Counted from the stretch's first letter, positions 1-13,475 are shown. The stretch is 64,000 nucleotides of DNA from Brachypodius melanocephalos (GCA_013398615.1 VZSR01001854.1:13287881-13351880), one strand, 5' to 3'. The notes: generated by a model from the letters alone, not told the origin. A program made the numbers and translations.

Positions 1-1989
1 AGACAAGCTGTACTGAAAGTTCATTGAGGAGGGATTTCTGCCAGACTAAGAGCTAATTAGCCAGAATGGCTGTGTCTTGGACATGACACCATTAGCTGGT
101 CCCCCTGACAACTGTGACTAAAGACACAAACAGCTGTGGGTTTGGTCCTTAATTCCCAGGAGCCTTGATTCGGTGCTCATTGAAGCAAGCACTCATTGGC
201 TTTGTGTGGAAAGACATTTGTAGCTGAACAGTCACTACTGCATCTACCTCTGGAATGCCAAAAGTGTGATATATATTTATATATATAAGGTAATGAATTA
301 CTTTCAAGATTAAACTGCTGCTTTTTTTTTTATTCACATACGAGAGATCAGGAGAACGACTTATTAGTCAAATCCAATCCCCAGGTATTACTACCAATAT
401 ACTGCCCTTCACAGACTGCTGGAGTCACGTATGTAAGACCCTGTGTGGTGGTTACTTCTTTAAGTAGGAGTTTAAAGTTTTCATGAGCAGGAACACAGAG
501 CATGCTGGATGAGAACTAAGCACCAAGCCTAGAAAACCCTTTGCTAGCAGCCCAAAAGATCTCAGCCTGCATCTTTGAGCTAAGCTGAGGGTAGCTGATG
601 ACTACACACTGAGGGTACAAGCTCACACCTGATACTTACAAGTTCTTAAATCTTGTGTTTTTCTAATTTCCAGTCCCTAAATTCATGAGAGTTTATTAAT
701 TGAATATTAAATACTTTTTAATTAAATAAAATCTGTATGTGTTTGCATTTCCATTTTTCAAAACTTTTCTCCACTGCGAGATTGTTGTCTTCATATACAC
801 ACTATGACAATGCACAATCTAATAAGGTAAAAACTCATCAAAATTATTTCCATACAAAACAAATCAATATGCAAATAACATGTCCCACTCCATCCACTTA
901 GCCAATACCACGAGTAATTTAAACAGCAGGGCTGCAGGTCCTTTGAATACAAATGAAAGGAAACAGCTGCTGATACACAATTGCACATGGGCAAACTTTT
1001 TCAATAATGGATTTTTTTTTTTCATCACCAAATTGCTCGTCAAATACTTTTTAAATTTTGTTATGCTTAAGTCATTCTAACTTTGAGATTAGCAAGAAAT
1101 TACCTGCAGCATCCATTACCACAGACACGAACCACCAGTGGTTTGTGATCAGCTACACTGATACTGTTCTCTGGAAAAAAAGTTTTGGTTTTAATATCTT
1201 ACACACAAACATTTAGTAACTTGTCTCCTTGAAAAATAGTTGGTCCACATAGCTTTGTGTAATGATATTTAGGAGCAAACAGTCCACTAATCATGAAAAA
1301 ACTTGTGTCCATGTGCAAGCACAAAATTCCCCAAAGATGAGTTCTTTGAATGCAATTCTCTGCCAAAACATTGCTACAGGTGAGTGCAAGGATGCACTAG
1401 GAAAAGGAGCTGAGACCTTAATTTATCCTTTGATTTGGCCAGGTGGTTCCTGCTTCCATATATCTCCCCTACCAAACCCTCATTTTTCCAGATTTGGTTA
1501 AGCCCTACCCTCTCTTGTTTTACTCTGTATGGAAATAAGGTACATCTGTGCCTACCTCTTTCATAGGAGTCTTTAATATGCTAAAATGTTGTAAAACATG
1601 CTCCCAGTCATGATTTTTTTCCCTTTTATAAGACTTAATGAAACTGTTTTCTTCAAGTTTCCATATAGGTCATGCTTTATTCTTGATGCTTTAAGACAGA
1701 TAAAAATCAGATAATTTATCAATTTTTCTTTTTTAAAGTTTTTGTTCTTTGTCTGTTCTTAGAAGCATTATTCTTTGTGAATTTGTCTGGCTTTTCTCTG
1801 AGCATTTGGACATCAGTATTCCATCTGAGAAATCTCTAATGCTGAGAATATAAAATGAGTTTCCAATTTCTGCATACACATTGTGTTATTCAACTTGTAT
1901 TTAGTCTCTAGTTCACAATAAACATTTGTGCATTCCACATTTCCCACAGCCTGACCAGTTTTTCCTCTTATTCTTAACTTCTGTCATTC
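1..1989. other. Intergenic, AT-rich, nothing recognised
   Basis: Downstream flank of SEMA5A. Only short chance reading frames and A/T runs; no gene, RNA or repeat family recognised. Confidence 0.7.
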
Positions 1990-2340
1990 TTTTTAAAAGC
2001 AGTACTTTGTACTCAGCTTTATGGAATACCACCTCAGTGGTTTGGGGCTATTTCTCCAAGTTATCAAGATCACTTTGAATTGGATGCTTTTTATAACGCG
2101 TTTGCAGTTGTTTTCCCCTTTAGTGTCATCTGTGGATTTTTGAAGAAGATTATTGTCCATCATCCTAACTTTTAATGCTGGTATTGCCTATTACTGAGTC
2201 AAGAGGAGAGACTTGTGGGCACCTCCTTGATATGCCCTCTAGTTTGACAGAATCCTGTAATCATTCCTTGACAGCAGTTTGGAGCAGTGATGCACTCACC
2301 CCATAATAATTTTATGGGTTATGATCCATGTATAGCTGTG
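1990..2340 (-). mobile_element. Ancient, highly diverged CR1-type LINE fragment (RT region)
   Basis: The minus-strand reading of 2139-2119 gives KSTDDTK, matching the CR1 reverse-transcriptase catalytic block KFADDTK with two substitutions. The surrounding sequence has the expected order for an inverted CR1 ORF2: TTATCAAGATCACTTTGAAT (2058-2077) before it and a CCTCTAGTTTGACAG stretch after it. No frame remains open. It is much older than the other CR1 copies here. The edges are rough. Confidence 0.55.
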
Positions 2341-5300
2341 ATTAAGGCATTGCTCACGGTATTAAATTAGACTTTTAAAGTCTCGGGATTGACATTTGCA
2401 TTCTTCCTCCCCTGGCACCCCCCACTCATGATGGCAGTATAAGCCAGAAGAAAGATTGTGTGTATGCTATTCATCTTAACCTAAGAAGATTTGCTTGTAG
2501 CAAAACCTAAATTCAGATTTCCCTGGATTTAAAGGGTTGATTTTAAGACATTTCTAACACCTAGATACTTCCTCATGCCCACACAAATACTTGTTTCATT
2601 TTATCTGCCTGTTTTTTCTTAGTATTTCTTCATCAGAGGAAAATAAATTAACACATGTTATTCCTTAATATTGAAAAAGAAATCCAAGCACTACTAAAGT
2701 GTATTTCTGAGTCTAACAATGAAAGAGTGATGATAAGGTTACTACATTTAGTTTAAATTACGTTAGTGGTTCAAACTCCCAAGGCTGGATTTTCCATAGC
2801 AGCAGTGCACTGCAGAGCCTGCAAGAATGTGATGACTTTGGCAGAACTGGGAGGGAGCAGAAAGCTGTCCTGGAAGAGGCTTTCCACACCCTGAAGCAGC
2901 TGCTTCCACTTCTCTCCCTCTTTTCCCTCCTGCACACCTCTTCCACATGGGATGGCACTCACGTCCTGGCTTCACCTTACCGGCATGGGGACAGGCACAG
3001 AAGTCATCTGCAAACCTTGACTGAGCAGCACAAAGCAGGCAGCCAAGCCACGCACTTTGGTTTAAGTTCCTGGCTTGGAGAGCTGTGGAAGGAGTGGCAA
3101 ATATTCAAATGGAGTCTTCAAATATTTGGGATTGCTGGAGAAAGCGATTTCCCAGAGCTTCTTTGGGTGTATGGGGCCAACCCTCATCATCTGACTGTGG
3201 TACTGTCACTGAGAGCTTCATCCCAATTTAGGGATAAGCAAATGCCTTAATGATGATGACACAAACAGCCTGTTTAAAGTACACCTGACTTTTGCTCTGG
3301 CCAAGCTCATAGCCAAGTATCTGTGGTTCTCCAAACTGTGATCTGTGGACCACTGGAGTTTGTGGCCTCTCTTATAAGTGCTCTGCAAACAATAACTAAA
3401 CATCCTTCTCAGCACAAGCCCCATCCATCTGTTGCTAGTAGCCTGAAATGCAAGTTACAAATAAACCTAAATGTAGAAATATTGTAAAATGTAAAATAAA
3501 TGTAAAATAAACCAAGATGTAGAAACATTTTTATGGAGCCCACAAATGAGAAAAGCTGAACATCTATTACCTGTTTGCCATTGTAGCACCCTAGGTACCC
3601 CTATATAAATTTATCTTAGTTTCAAACCTTCAGTGTATATTAATGATAATGGTTATTTTAAATGTCTTTGCTATTCTATCACATTGATTCAGGGCAAACA
3701 AATTATTGACACAGTTAATAAATTTTAAAGGTGTTTTACGTTACTTGCAATTAAATAGTGAGCTTATTTTCATTTTCTCCAAAAGTTGCTCATATATTCA
3801 AAATAAATGCCTTTTTGAGAAGGGATAAAATAGAATATCTCCATTGGGGAAAAAAAAAAAAAAAGCATAAAAATTTCCATGACCTTTTTTTCTGAGCAAT
3901 CTCTTACTATTTATAAGTTTCCCTGGACTGCATTACCTCAATTTCGTTTTTTTATGTATTAAAAATTTTATGCTAAAATTTACTATGAAGACAAAAGCAG
4001 CAAAGGTCTTTAAACTAAAGAAGCTATACAAAGTAAAGCAAAATTATTTTTTTCACTGTGAAGACATAATACAGCTGTGTATGTGAAATGTGAAAAGAAA
4101 ATGAAGTACACAGTGTAATTTAAATTATAAGCAGAGACTTGGAACTTGCAACTTGAACATCCAATTAATGAAATGAGAGTGAAATATGAGAAATCTATCA
4201 AGACAACGGACTGCAAAAAAAAAAGTAAGGTAAAATATTGTAGATAAGTTTAGAGACATATTCTGCCATTCTTAATTAAAGGGTGCAAAATGCTGCTTGG
4301 AGAGGGCATTAGTTTGTGAGTAGTCTTTTCCATTTCAGTTTGTTCCTTGGATACTGATGAGGGAATTTGTTAACAAACTGCTGAACATCAGAAAATCTGT
4401 AAGAATAGGTGCCATTTGTCCAGGTTGTCTGAACTCACAAAAGGATTTTGTTTACTCTGTTGCAAATAAAAATACATAGTTGCTCCATGATATTAGCTCC
4501 CATACTGGAAAAACAAAGCATTGAACATTGATCCAGTTTATGCAATCGTTTGGGCAACTCCAGAACAAAAATTTAGCTAAGAAGGATAAAATTTAAAATG
4601 AGTGTGATACATAGCCAGAATCATCAGGGTTTCTTTAAAGAAATGTATTATTCACATGTAGATTTTAATTCTTCAAAGGCATCTGAAATGAGAATTCCCA
4701 AAGGAAAACAATTTTTAAAATTTTATATTTATATATGTATATAGATTTTTTTCTCTGAACGCAATGTAATTGTTCGACCAACTGGGTCACAATAAATACC
4801 TAATCACAAGCAAAAAGCCTCATTACCCCTAAAGCAATTCCTAAATAAAATCTTAGGCAGTTTTTTTCTGGGAATACAGATGTCATGAACACAGCACACA
4901 TTGATGCAATTTCAGTTGCATGTATCTTAAACTCAGTCACAAGGATTCAAAGATGCCTGTAAAGAACGTCACCTTGTCTCACCACATGCACAGCTCTCTC
5001 ACACAGGTCTCTCTGTATTTAGTGTAGCACTCTACATTGGTCAGAAATCTGACGACAAAATGAAGCAATAATCTGATTATACCATCTCTTACTGGTACAT
5101 GCCCACGTGTTTCATCCCCCCCAGCACTGCCCACTCATGCCTCCTGGCATCAGCTTCAAGGAGGAAATCTCATGATGGCCCATTTAATTAAAAGCATTCC
5201 AAAGGGAGAAAAGGGTGTGTAATAACATGCAAAAGGCACTGAAAGGTTCTGAGGGGGAGAAAGAATGGCAAGGATTAAAGTGACAAGGCTAGAGATTATC

Positions 5301-7010
5301 CTGAGCAGCTAAGCTAGTTCAAAGGTGTATGGTACATGAACAACTGCAACCAAACTCTTTCAAACATGGCTTTAGAAGCTTACAGAATGTTTCAGGGTAC
5401 AGTGCATTATTTTTCTTCTTCTCATGTTAGGCTTTTATTTGAGTTGCAATCCATCTTAAGGAGGAGGAAATTGGTTGAAAAGAATAGACAAAATCTCAGT
5501 AAGTGGGAGCAAAATTTATGGAAAGAGAGAAAAAGCCAGATATACAGACAATTTGGGTTAGGATCTAGGCAGCAAAAAAGTAGATTATTGGAGATGGGAG
5601 GTATCAGAGGGACAAAGAAAGGGATGAGGCAGAGACAGAGAAAAGAACAAGTAGTATGTTCATGATTATCTTCATAAACCCCATTTACACCATCAGAATA
5701 TGCCAACCTTAAATCTCCATTACCTTATCATTGCTTTTATACTTTTTAACTTTGTCAAGGTAAGCCAGATTTTTTTTTAAAGTGTACAGCTCAATTAAAT
5801 TTTTCTCTTTATGTAATATTGGATGTATAGCTCACCTTGACTGACCCAAGAAAACTGTGTTGGCATGGATAAAGTAGATGTCACCTGCTCTTGTTTTCTC
5901 TTAGACTGTGTTTGTCTTTCCAGAAATACAAAAATTTGTTTTTTAAAAACTGTTACTTTTATTTTCTCCAAAGCTTTTTATAACACATGCTGATTCTGGT
6001 TTTAGCTATTTTATCCATTATTTTAATGATAATATTGTATCAAAATGATATTATTACTTGTGTGGCTGTGGAAAGACTAGTAGACCAGCATGAAGAAAAG
6101 AGATTTGTTTTTATTCAGATTGAAACACTGAGAAATAAGGAGAATAATTTCCAGACCAATCACTACCACCTGCCTACAAATTTGGCTGGCAAAGAAAAAC
6201 CTCCTAGAATTGCTCAGCTGCAGTTCTTCATGCACAGAAGCACATTCAGCAAGTGAAATATCAGATAGCCGAAATATTAGAGTTGTTCCATGGGTATGCA
6301 GGGCCTAATTTTGACAACTGAAAAGAGAACACATTTCTAGTTTTATTAAAGTACACTGTCAATGTCATGCTGGCCAAATCTGCTTCACTCTCTCTACTGC
6401 TCATTGATTTCTTCATAATTCATCCTCTCAGAGAAACTGAAAACTGTTTGATTTAGGTAAAATTCCCCTCTAGACCTCCTTCAGGCTTAAGGTTGCTGTT
6501 TTCCTATACAGAATCTTCATAACTTCCTGGAGCTTACTCAGTCAAAAAAGCCTGGAAGTGTTTCTTAGTTAAAGCCTTTTCACTCAGGCTTTCCCTTTCC
6601 TTTCCTCTACTCCAATTTCTCCTTCCACATCCCACCCCTCAGTAGCTGTCAACAATTTCTTTTTATCCAGGGGAGCAGAATAAGGAATACATTTTCACAG
6701 TCAGACCAAATGTCATGTCCAGCTGCCTTCAAAAGACAGAAATTTACAGTACACATTCTGCCACATCGCTTTATAAGTGTTGCACTTTTTCAAGAGTGAA
6801 GTATCGACAGGTTCCCATCAGGTGTCCTAGGGTTCACAGAAGCTGTAGAAACTGCTCATGTTGCTTGGAAAAAGATTATTTTTTTTTTGAGTGCAAGAGA
6901 GATCAAAAGCTGATGCTTCCCTTTTGTTCTCGCTTTATTTCCTACCATAGCCAAAACAATTTTGTTTCCCAGTGCATGAGGAGTAATCTCAGATAGTTGT
7001 TAACTACTGG
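2341..7010. other. Intergenic, nothing recognised
   Basis: Mostly AT-rich. The longest open frame (109 codons at 5336) is Lys/Arg/Gln-rich, begins in low-complexity DNA and has no recognisable domain. A 15-A run lies near 3849. No gene supported. Confidence 0.7.
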
Positions 7011-7137
7011 GAAAAAAAACAAAAAACAAAAAAACAAAAAACCAAAAACCAAAAAACCAAACCAAACCAAACCAAAACAAAACAAAAAAGCCCAAACCAA
7101 AACAACAACAACAAAAAAACCCAAACCAGTAAACAGG
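7011..7137. repeat. A/C-rich low-complexity tract
   Basis: Runs of A broken by single or double C (CAAAA, CCAAA, CAACAA units). Simple sequence, with no coding value. Confidence 0.95.
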
Positions 7138-10064
7138 CAAAATTGATGTGACCTTCAACTGTTTTCTATGTGGAAACATTTTCCCTTTGAGAAGAACTAC
7201 TTTTCTTCATAATCTGTATTTACCTTCAGAGGAGAATTGTCCTGCCCTCATTATCCACAGAAGCAAAGCCTAATCATTCCCCATTCATGTCTTTGCCCAG
7301 GAATAAGTTTATGACTGAAAGTAAAACGTTCTGTGCCTTTTGACTTCTGTAATAGGTGGTGGAAGTGATCTGTTATTTAAGCATAAGACATTAATTGTAA
7401 ACAGAGTAATGGAGGCCTGAAGATTTTTTCCTTCCATCTACCCTAAGATTTCTCAAAAAAGGAAGTGAATTGCTTTTATGACATATGATGGCAAACAAAA
7501 AAGAACAGAAAAACAACCAATGGCTGAATGGCTGGGTCTGAGTCTTACAAAATTTTATTATGCTAGAGAAACTTTTCTTTCAAAAAAGGAAGCCTGTCCA
7601 AGGGGGGAATTGCTTGTGATTTGTAGCAGCACACCAGGGCCTGGCCCTGCCAGATGTACATGTGTGGCAGGAAGAGCAGTCACACTGATGTCTGGCAGCA
7701 GCTTCCCACATAGGTTCTTGTATGAAAAGGGAGTAAGGAAAAGAGGATTTGTCTGGGACTCTGCTGAAAGGTGTGATGTAAGCGAATCTACTTACTATTG
7801 TTCTGTACCTAAGAAAGTGATGTCAGTCTTTAACATCATCTCTGTGCTTGTCTAGCCGTAGCTCTGAGCTGCAGCAATGGAACCACCCGATAGCGGTCAG
7901 CCAAAACAGCCAGGACAGCAATGGGATGTGTTTGCTGGCAGCCAGTGGGAAGGAATGCAGAGCATTAGGCTGTGTCTGGGCACCAGCTCCCACATCACTG
8001 GCAGCTGCCATTTAAGCCCAGCTTGCTGCCCTGAGCTCCAGTATCCACGTGGAGATCCAAGCCTGCAATGTGGAATAGATGGTGGTTGCTGCTGCCTTTT
8101 CCCAGTAANNNNNNNNNNNNNNNNNNNNNNNNNNNNNNNNNNNNNNNNNNNNNNNNNNNNNNNNNNNNNNNNNNNNNNNNNNNNNNNNNNNNNNNNNNNN
8201 NNNNNNNNGGAAACTCCATGGTAGATTCTTCCAGGGCCAAGCAAGTGATGGTACCTTCCTGACAGTGGGGCAGGAAAGCAAACAGCTGGTCTGTGAGGTG
8301 CTACACCACAAAATAAAACACCTTTCTGAAAGCAGGTTCTGCACATTCATCTACCTTGTTTTCTTCATTTCTCCCTTTAATAACACACAATCCATTAAGT
8401 TAAAAAGATTAGAGGTTGCACCAGAAGAGACACAACATCATGTAGCATTAATATGTGAAATTTAAATTTTATGGGTGGGACATGATCTGGCTTTTATTAG
8501 CAACATTTCTGAATCTTGTAAAAGCTATTGATGCTCTCAACACACTCCTGGGAAAATTGCTACAGATGTAAAGAAAGGGGTGAAGCAGGGGAATATGCAA
8601 TTATTTTTTTGAAAGGGAATTCAAGAAGTTAATGTTTTCATGGTCTTTTGTATTTTAATTCAATGTAAAATTAATATTCTAAACATTTTCATGTAGTCTC
8701 ATTCTGACAGCATCAAGACTAAGTAAAAACAATGTATACTCTGCCAGGAGAAAAATACAGTTCCAGGAGAGAAATGAACCTGTCTAGTCAAGCTCGCATC
8801 CTACGATGAGACAACCAGTTATGCAATTCAACTTTTAAATATTACAAACATTTATAATTAACTAAAAAGACCTAAATAATACACAAGTTTTTAATCCATA
8901 GATTTAGTTGGGCATCCACATGGAAATCTGACCAATTGTGTCTGATTTACAGGTAAAATTACAGACAAAATTACAAGACAGGAAGGTTTTGTTGTTGATG
9001 ATGTTGCCACTATTATTCAACCTGTATTAATAGCTGCAAATGTTTTTCCAAACGTTGTTTGCATCAATAAAAATTATTTTGAAGAATCCAAGAAACTTCA
9101 ATGATTTGGATGAATACATTATAGAGAAAGAATGAGCCAAAATTCTCTTGTATGAACCAATCATGTTTTAAAAGATAGAAACTTTGTAAGAGGCAGCTTA
9201 ATCCATTTTGAAATATCTAAATAAAACTTATTTTCAAAAGTACAGAGCATGCCACATTTCCTGCTAATTTCCCTAAGCACTGCCACGCCAAGGATTCTGC
9301 TTCAAATAGATATGGGGGTTTGGGAGTTTATCTGTTGACACGGGCACTGTCTTTGGAGCTTAAAATTGAATATTGCTCATCCTCAACAACTGAGAGCACA
9401 GAAACAAATGCCAGCATTTCTAGGTACAGATACACCTAAAATTAGACCAAAACACACATGACTATAACATGGCATTTGGCAAAAACAACTGCTGTTTATG
9501 CTAGCAGCCCACAGTGAGTGGATTTCAGCCTGTAACAAATCCTGAATGGATTTAAATGACAAACTTTGTATTATTATGCTCTCTGACATGCTGTGTATCA
9601 GATTACAGTTCTTAACACTCTTTTTTTCCTCCCCATTTTGTGTAGTTCTGGCTGGTAGCATATTTGAAGTTTTTCCTCCAGAGCTGCTTTTAGCAGAAAG
9701 TTGGGGGTAGCTCTCATAGCAGTACACTTTTCAGCAAGAGATTAAATATTTCTTTTGTCAGAAAATGTGAATACCTGAATGCTAAAGAGAAAAAAAAAAA
9801 AAAAGTTTTCTCAGAACTGCTGTGAAGTATTTCTTGGGAATTAGAGTTTAACAGCCTCGGGTCTCCATTAGCAGTAGCACCATTAGCCTTGGGAAGAGGG
9901 AAGAGTGTGCTCTGTCCCTGGATACATGGTATGAAGGTGTGCAACTACTTCATCAACAGAGGAAAATGTGGACACAAAGCATCAGATGCAAAACTTCAAT
10001 AAACATGTAGCCAACTTTGCCAGACAAAATTTACCAATATAAATACTTCTATTGTTGACATATT
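7138..10064. other. Intergenic with assembly gap, nothing recognised
   Basis: A moderately GC-richer piece at about 7600-8330 flanks the 100-N gap; the rest is AT-rich. No exon, RNA gene or repeat family recognised. A poly-A run lies near 9788-9804. Confidence 0.65.
8109..8208. other. Assembly gap (100 N)
   Basis: Exactly 100 undetermined bases, which is the usual placeholder for a gap of unknown size. The flanks are moderately GC-rich. Any reading frame running through it is unreliable. Confidence 0.99.
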
Positions 10065-10225
10065 GGGGTTTTGATATTTGGCTGTTTTTCGTTTGTTTGT
10101 TGGACTTTTTGTGGTTTGGGGTTTTTTTTTTGTTTGTGTGTTTGTTTGTTTGTTTTGATTTGGTTTGGGGTTTTTTTGAGGGGGTAGTTTAATTTTTGGG
10201 GGTTTTTTTTGTTTTGTCTGGGGGA
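10065..10225. repeat. G/T-rich low-complexity tract
   Basis: GTTT-type repeats mixed with T runs and G runs on the plus strand. The last part has four G runs of 4-5 at 10167-10170, 10180-10184, 10198-10202 and 10220-10224. Confidence 0.95.
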
Positions 10226-12607
10226 GAAGGTATCACAAAGAGCAGAGTGCTGGCAAAGAAATAGCTGAAATTTCACTGAAAGTTCCTTTTAGCTTTTTTT
10301 CCAAATTAAAACCAGCATTTCAGCAGCCATGGTAACTATTCTCTCATTTCTATATTGAATAACCCTTAAAATGAATCTGATTTCAAGCTGGTAAGTTTTT
10401 CCTGAGTCCACTTTATCCCTAGTTGGCTGCATATTTCTAGGGAAGGTTGTTGTCATTGCATAATCTGTGCTTAGACATGACCCAGGTTCATGTTTTCTCT
10501 TAAGAAGTCCCAACCAGCCTTAATCAATAGGTCTGATTTATGGAGCAAGCCTGGGCAGACCCTGATATTAGAAACTTATTTGAAATTCTGCTTGAACTCA
10601 TATCCAACCATGTTACATTTTATGAGAGGCAAATATATACTCAGGGGTTCCTTTGGCAAGTATTTTCCATTTTCTGCAGTCAACATTCTAGAGAATAGAT
10701 AATTAAAAACTAGATGGAGACTTACACGGGATATTGTTTGGGGGAAATCAATTACAATTGAAGCTGTTTTTATACTGCTTCGGGAATTCCAGGCACATTG
10801 ATTGTGCAGTGGATTTTTATGTCAGCCTCAAAACCTCACTTCTTCACCCTTGAAGAAGTGCTGGTTATGAACACAAGTTCCCTACTGTCCTTGTCCAAAA
10901 TATGCTGTGCAGTCTTTTTTCTCTTTGGGTCAACAGTGATCAGTAACCTGGAGCATCGCACCAGGGAAGGGCTGAGCAACTTAGTTCAGACCATATTCCA
11001 TGAAAAAAATTGTTGGAGGATTTTTCTATCTTCCATGATCAAATAGGGGTAGCACACAGAATTAAATGCACTGAGACTGCAGTAAAAAAGAGTATGTAGT
11101 CCTCCTGGTGAGCTAAAAGAAGTAGGTACCAAATGAAACTATCATTAAAAATGAAAGAGCAGCATGCAGTAGTGTAAGTTTTAATTGACTTTAGTTGTTT
11201 TTGTGACAAGGATGTGATCAAATGGGCAGTGATTTGTAGCTTTCCTTAATGAGAGGGACAAAAGCTGCACTACCTGGTGGGCACAAGGATGACTGCTGAA
11301 AGGCACTGGCCATGTCCCAACTACTCCTTTTCATTTCAAATCATCAATATCTGAAGTCAAGGTACTCTAGCTGTTTAATTTCAAGAAAAAGATCCCCTAA
11401 AAATGTTTTGTGTAATCTTTCATGCATTTTTTTCCACCCCTAAGAGAGGCAGACAGTGCATTTTAGTGGGGAAGGGCTGGCAGGGAGCTCTGACTGTTCA
11501 TGGCTATCAGCAGGCTGACAGTGGCCTCCCAAAGGCTGCTTCCTGGAGCTGTGCCTGGGAGCAAAGGGAGCTGTCTGGCCCCAGGACAGGCAGGTGGGCT
11601 GCAGAAGCACATTCTACACACCAGCCAGCATGTCTACCTGCCCCTCTCCTTCCATAGCTCCAGCAGTGCCCTTTCCCTTCTAGTCCCAGCCAAGAGCCTG
11701 GTGGGATGCTTTGACAAGACACCTGTGTGCTCAGCTTTGCTGCAGAAGGGGCTGAGTACCTTTGACAAGGATCCTTTTTCCAGGACGATCTTGGAGAAGC
11801 AGGGTTTTGCCAGCAGGGGTGAGGCAGGCCCATGCAGAGCACACAATGCACCAGAGGAGGATGGACAGGATCTGCTGGTGTTCCTGACTGGCTGAGGCTT
11901 GGTACCTGGGACAGCACGGCGAGAGTGGGATGGGGAGAGGGCAGCAAGGGCTGTCAGTGGGCTGCCAACACAAAGTGGCTGCAGGGACCACCTGCTGCAG
12001 AAGTTGGTGCAGTGCTACAGGTTGCTTGTGGGCATTGGTTTGGTGTAAGGCAGGCAGCAGCGTTATGAATTATTTGCTCTCATCCAAACATTTAGGAACT
12101 ATTTGGAAGGGGTGGTGTTAAATGTGGATAATGTATTAACTAAGATGTCTAGAATCAAGAAAGTGGCTGGGGTTTGATTTTCTGGTTGCTGCTATGTCAA
12201 TATATCTATATCTATACCCCTTTAACAAACAACCAAACCATTAACTCACCCAAGTCAGGCACCTAGCCCACTGAGTTGTTCCCCAGCTTTTCCCATACAG
12301 CACTCTTTACACCTTCCCATAAAGTAGATCTGAGTAGATAATGACATTTCAGTATCTGTTGATGCCATGACTTAATATAATGTGTCAAATGTGTTGGACA
12401 AGGGCATGTTGATGTGGGAACACTAGCAAACAATTGTGATTTATAAAATAAATTATTGTTTTTGATGTAATTTTATGTTCATACATTAGGAAGTTGTAAT
12501 ATGTTACATCACAGATAAATACACAATATGAATTTGTATATGAGAAAATATAAAATTTTATGTGCAATATGATAATGTAAAGTATATTTTGCAAGTTATA
12601 GTATTAG
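10226..12607. other. Intergenic, with GC-richer patch at 11400-12070
   Basis: The patch at about 11400-12070 is clearly richer in G+C than its surroundings. It has open frames on both strands (131 codons plus, 146 codons minus) that overlap. Neither product resembles a family I know. It might be a non-coding transcript, an unrecognised repeat, or simply a compositional island. Confidence 0.55.
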
Positions 12608-13475
12608 AAAATCACAGAATCACAGAATTGTTAAGGTTAGAAGGGATCTCTGGAGTTCATCTAGTCCAACTCCCCTGCCAAGGCAGGGTCACCTAGAGCA
12701 GATCACACAGGAACAGGTCCAGGTGGGTTTTGAATGTTTCCAGAAATGAAGATTCCACTAAGTTCTTGGGCAGTCTGTTCCAGTTCTCTGCTACCCTCAG
12801 TGTAAGAAAGTTGTTCCTCATGTTCAGGTGGAAGTTCTTGTATTTTAGCTTATGGCCATTGATACTTGTCTTGTCTCTGGACACCACTGAAGGGTCTGGC
12901 ACCATCTTCTTTACACCTGCCTTTGAGACCTTTTATGTATTGAAGAGATCCCCTCTCAGTCTTCTCCAGATTAAACAGGACCTTCTCCCTCAGTCTCTTT
13001 CCCTGGAAAGATGCTCCACACCCCAAATGATCTTTGTGGCCTCTCCTGGGCCCCCTCCAGTAACTCCTTGTGTTTTTTGTACTGAGGAGCCCAGAACTGG
13101 ACACAGTATTCCAGATGTGGGCTCACTAGGGCTGAGTAGAGGAACAGGATCACAACCCTTAACCTGCAGGCCACACTCTTCCCAATGCACCCCAGGATAT
13201 CACTGGCCACAAGGGCACTGCCAGCTCATGTTCAGCTTTTCGTCCACCAAGACTCTCAGGTCCTTCACAGAGCTGCTTTCCAGTAGATCAGACTCCAGCC
13301 TGTGGTGATGTTAGGTCTTATTCTCCCGAGGTGCAGGACACTGCCCTTCCCCTTGTTGAACCTCACTAGGCTCCTCTCAGCCCAGCTCTCCAGCCTATCA
13401 AGGTTCTGATTAATGGCAGCATGACCTTCAGGTGTATCAGCCACTCCCCTCAGTTTCCTGTCATCAGTTAACTGA
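12608..13475 (-). mobile_element. CR1 LINE, 5'-truncated, ORF2 C-terminal part and 3' end
   Basis: The left edge has the CR1 3' end in reverse, with repeated AATCACAG units at 12609-12627. Reading the minus strand upward gives CR1 ORF2 protein in the correct order: QLTDDRKLRGVADTPEG (the KFADDTK region), DRLESWAERSLVRFNKGKG, VLHLGR, LGCIGKSVACR, LYSALVSPHLEYCVQFWAPQ, KYKNFHLNMRNNFLTLRV and ENWNRLPKNLVES. The pieces lie in different frames, so several indels have broken it. Plus-strand reading frames across it are antisense. This copy is fairly young compared with that at 1990. Confidence 0.95.

Noticed and set aside
5336..5665. 109-codon Lys/Arg/Gln-rich open frame
   Set aside because: Low-complexity purine-rich composition without a domain.
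7877..8350. Open frames spanning the N gap (up to 149 codons)
   Set aside because: Continuity through undetermined bases is artificial and the flanking residues match no known family.
11500..11947. 131- and 146-codon overlapping frames on opposite strands
   Set aside because: No family resemblance; both-strand openness suggests base composition. Kept only as a compositional finding.
12730..13308. 192-codon plus-strand open frame
   Set aside because: It is antisense to CR1 ORF2, whose protein is clearly readable on the minus strand.
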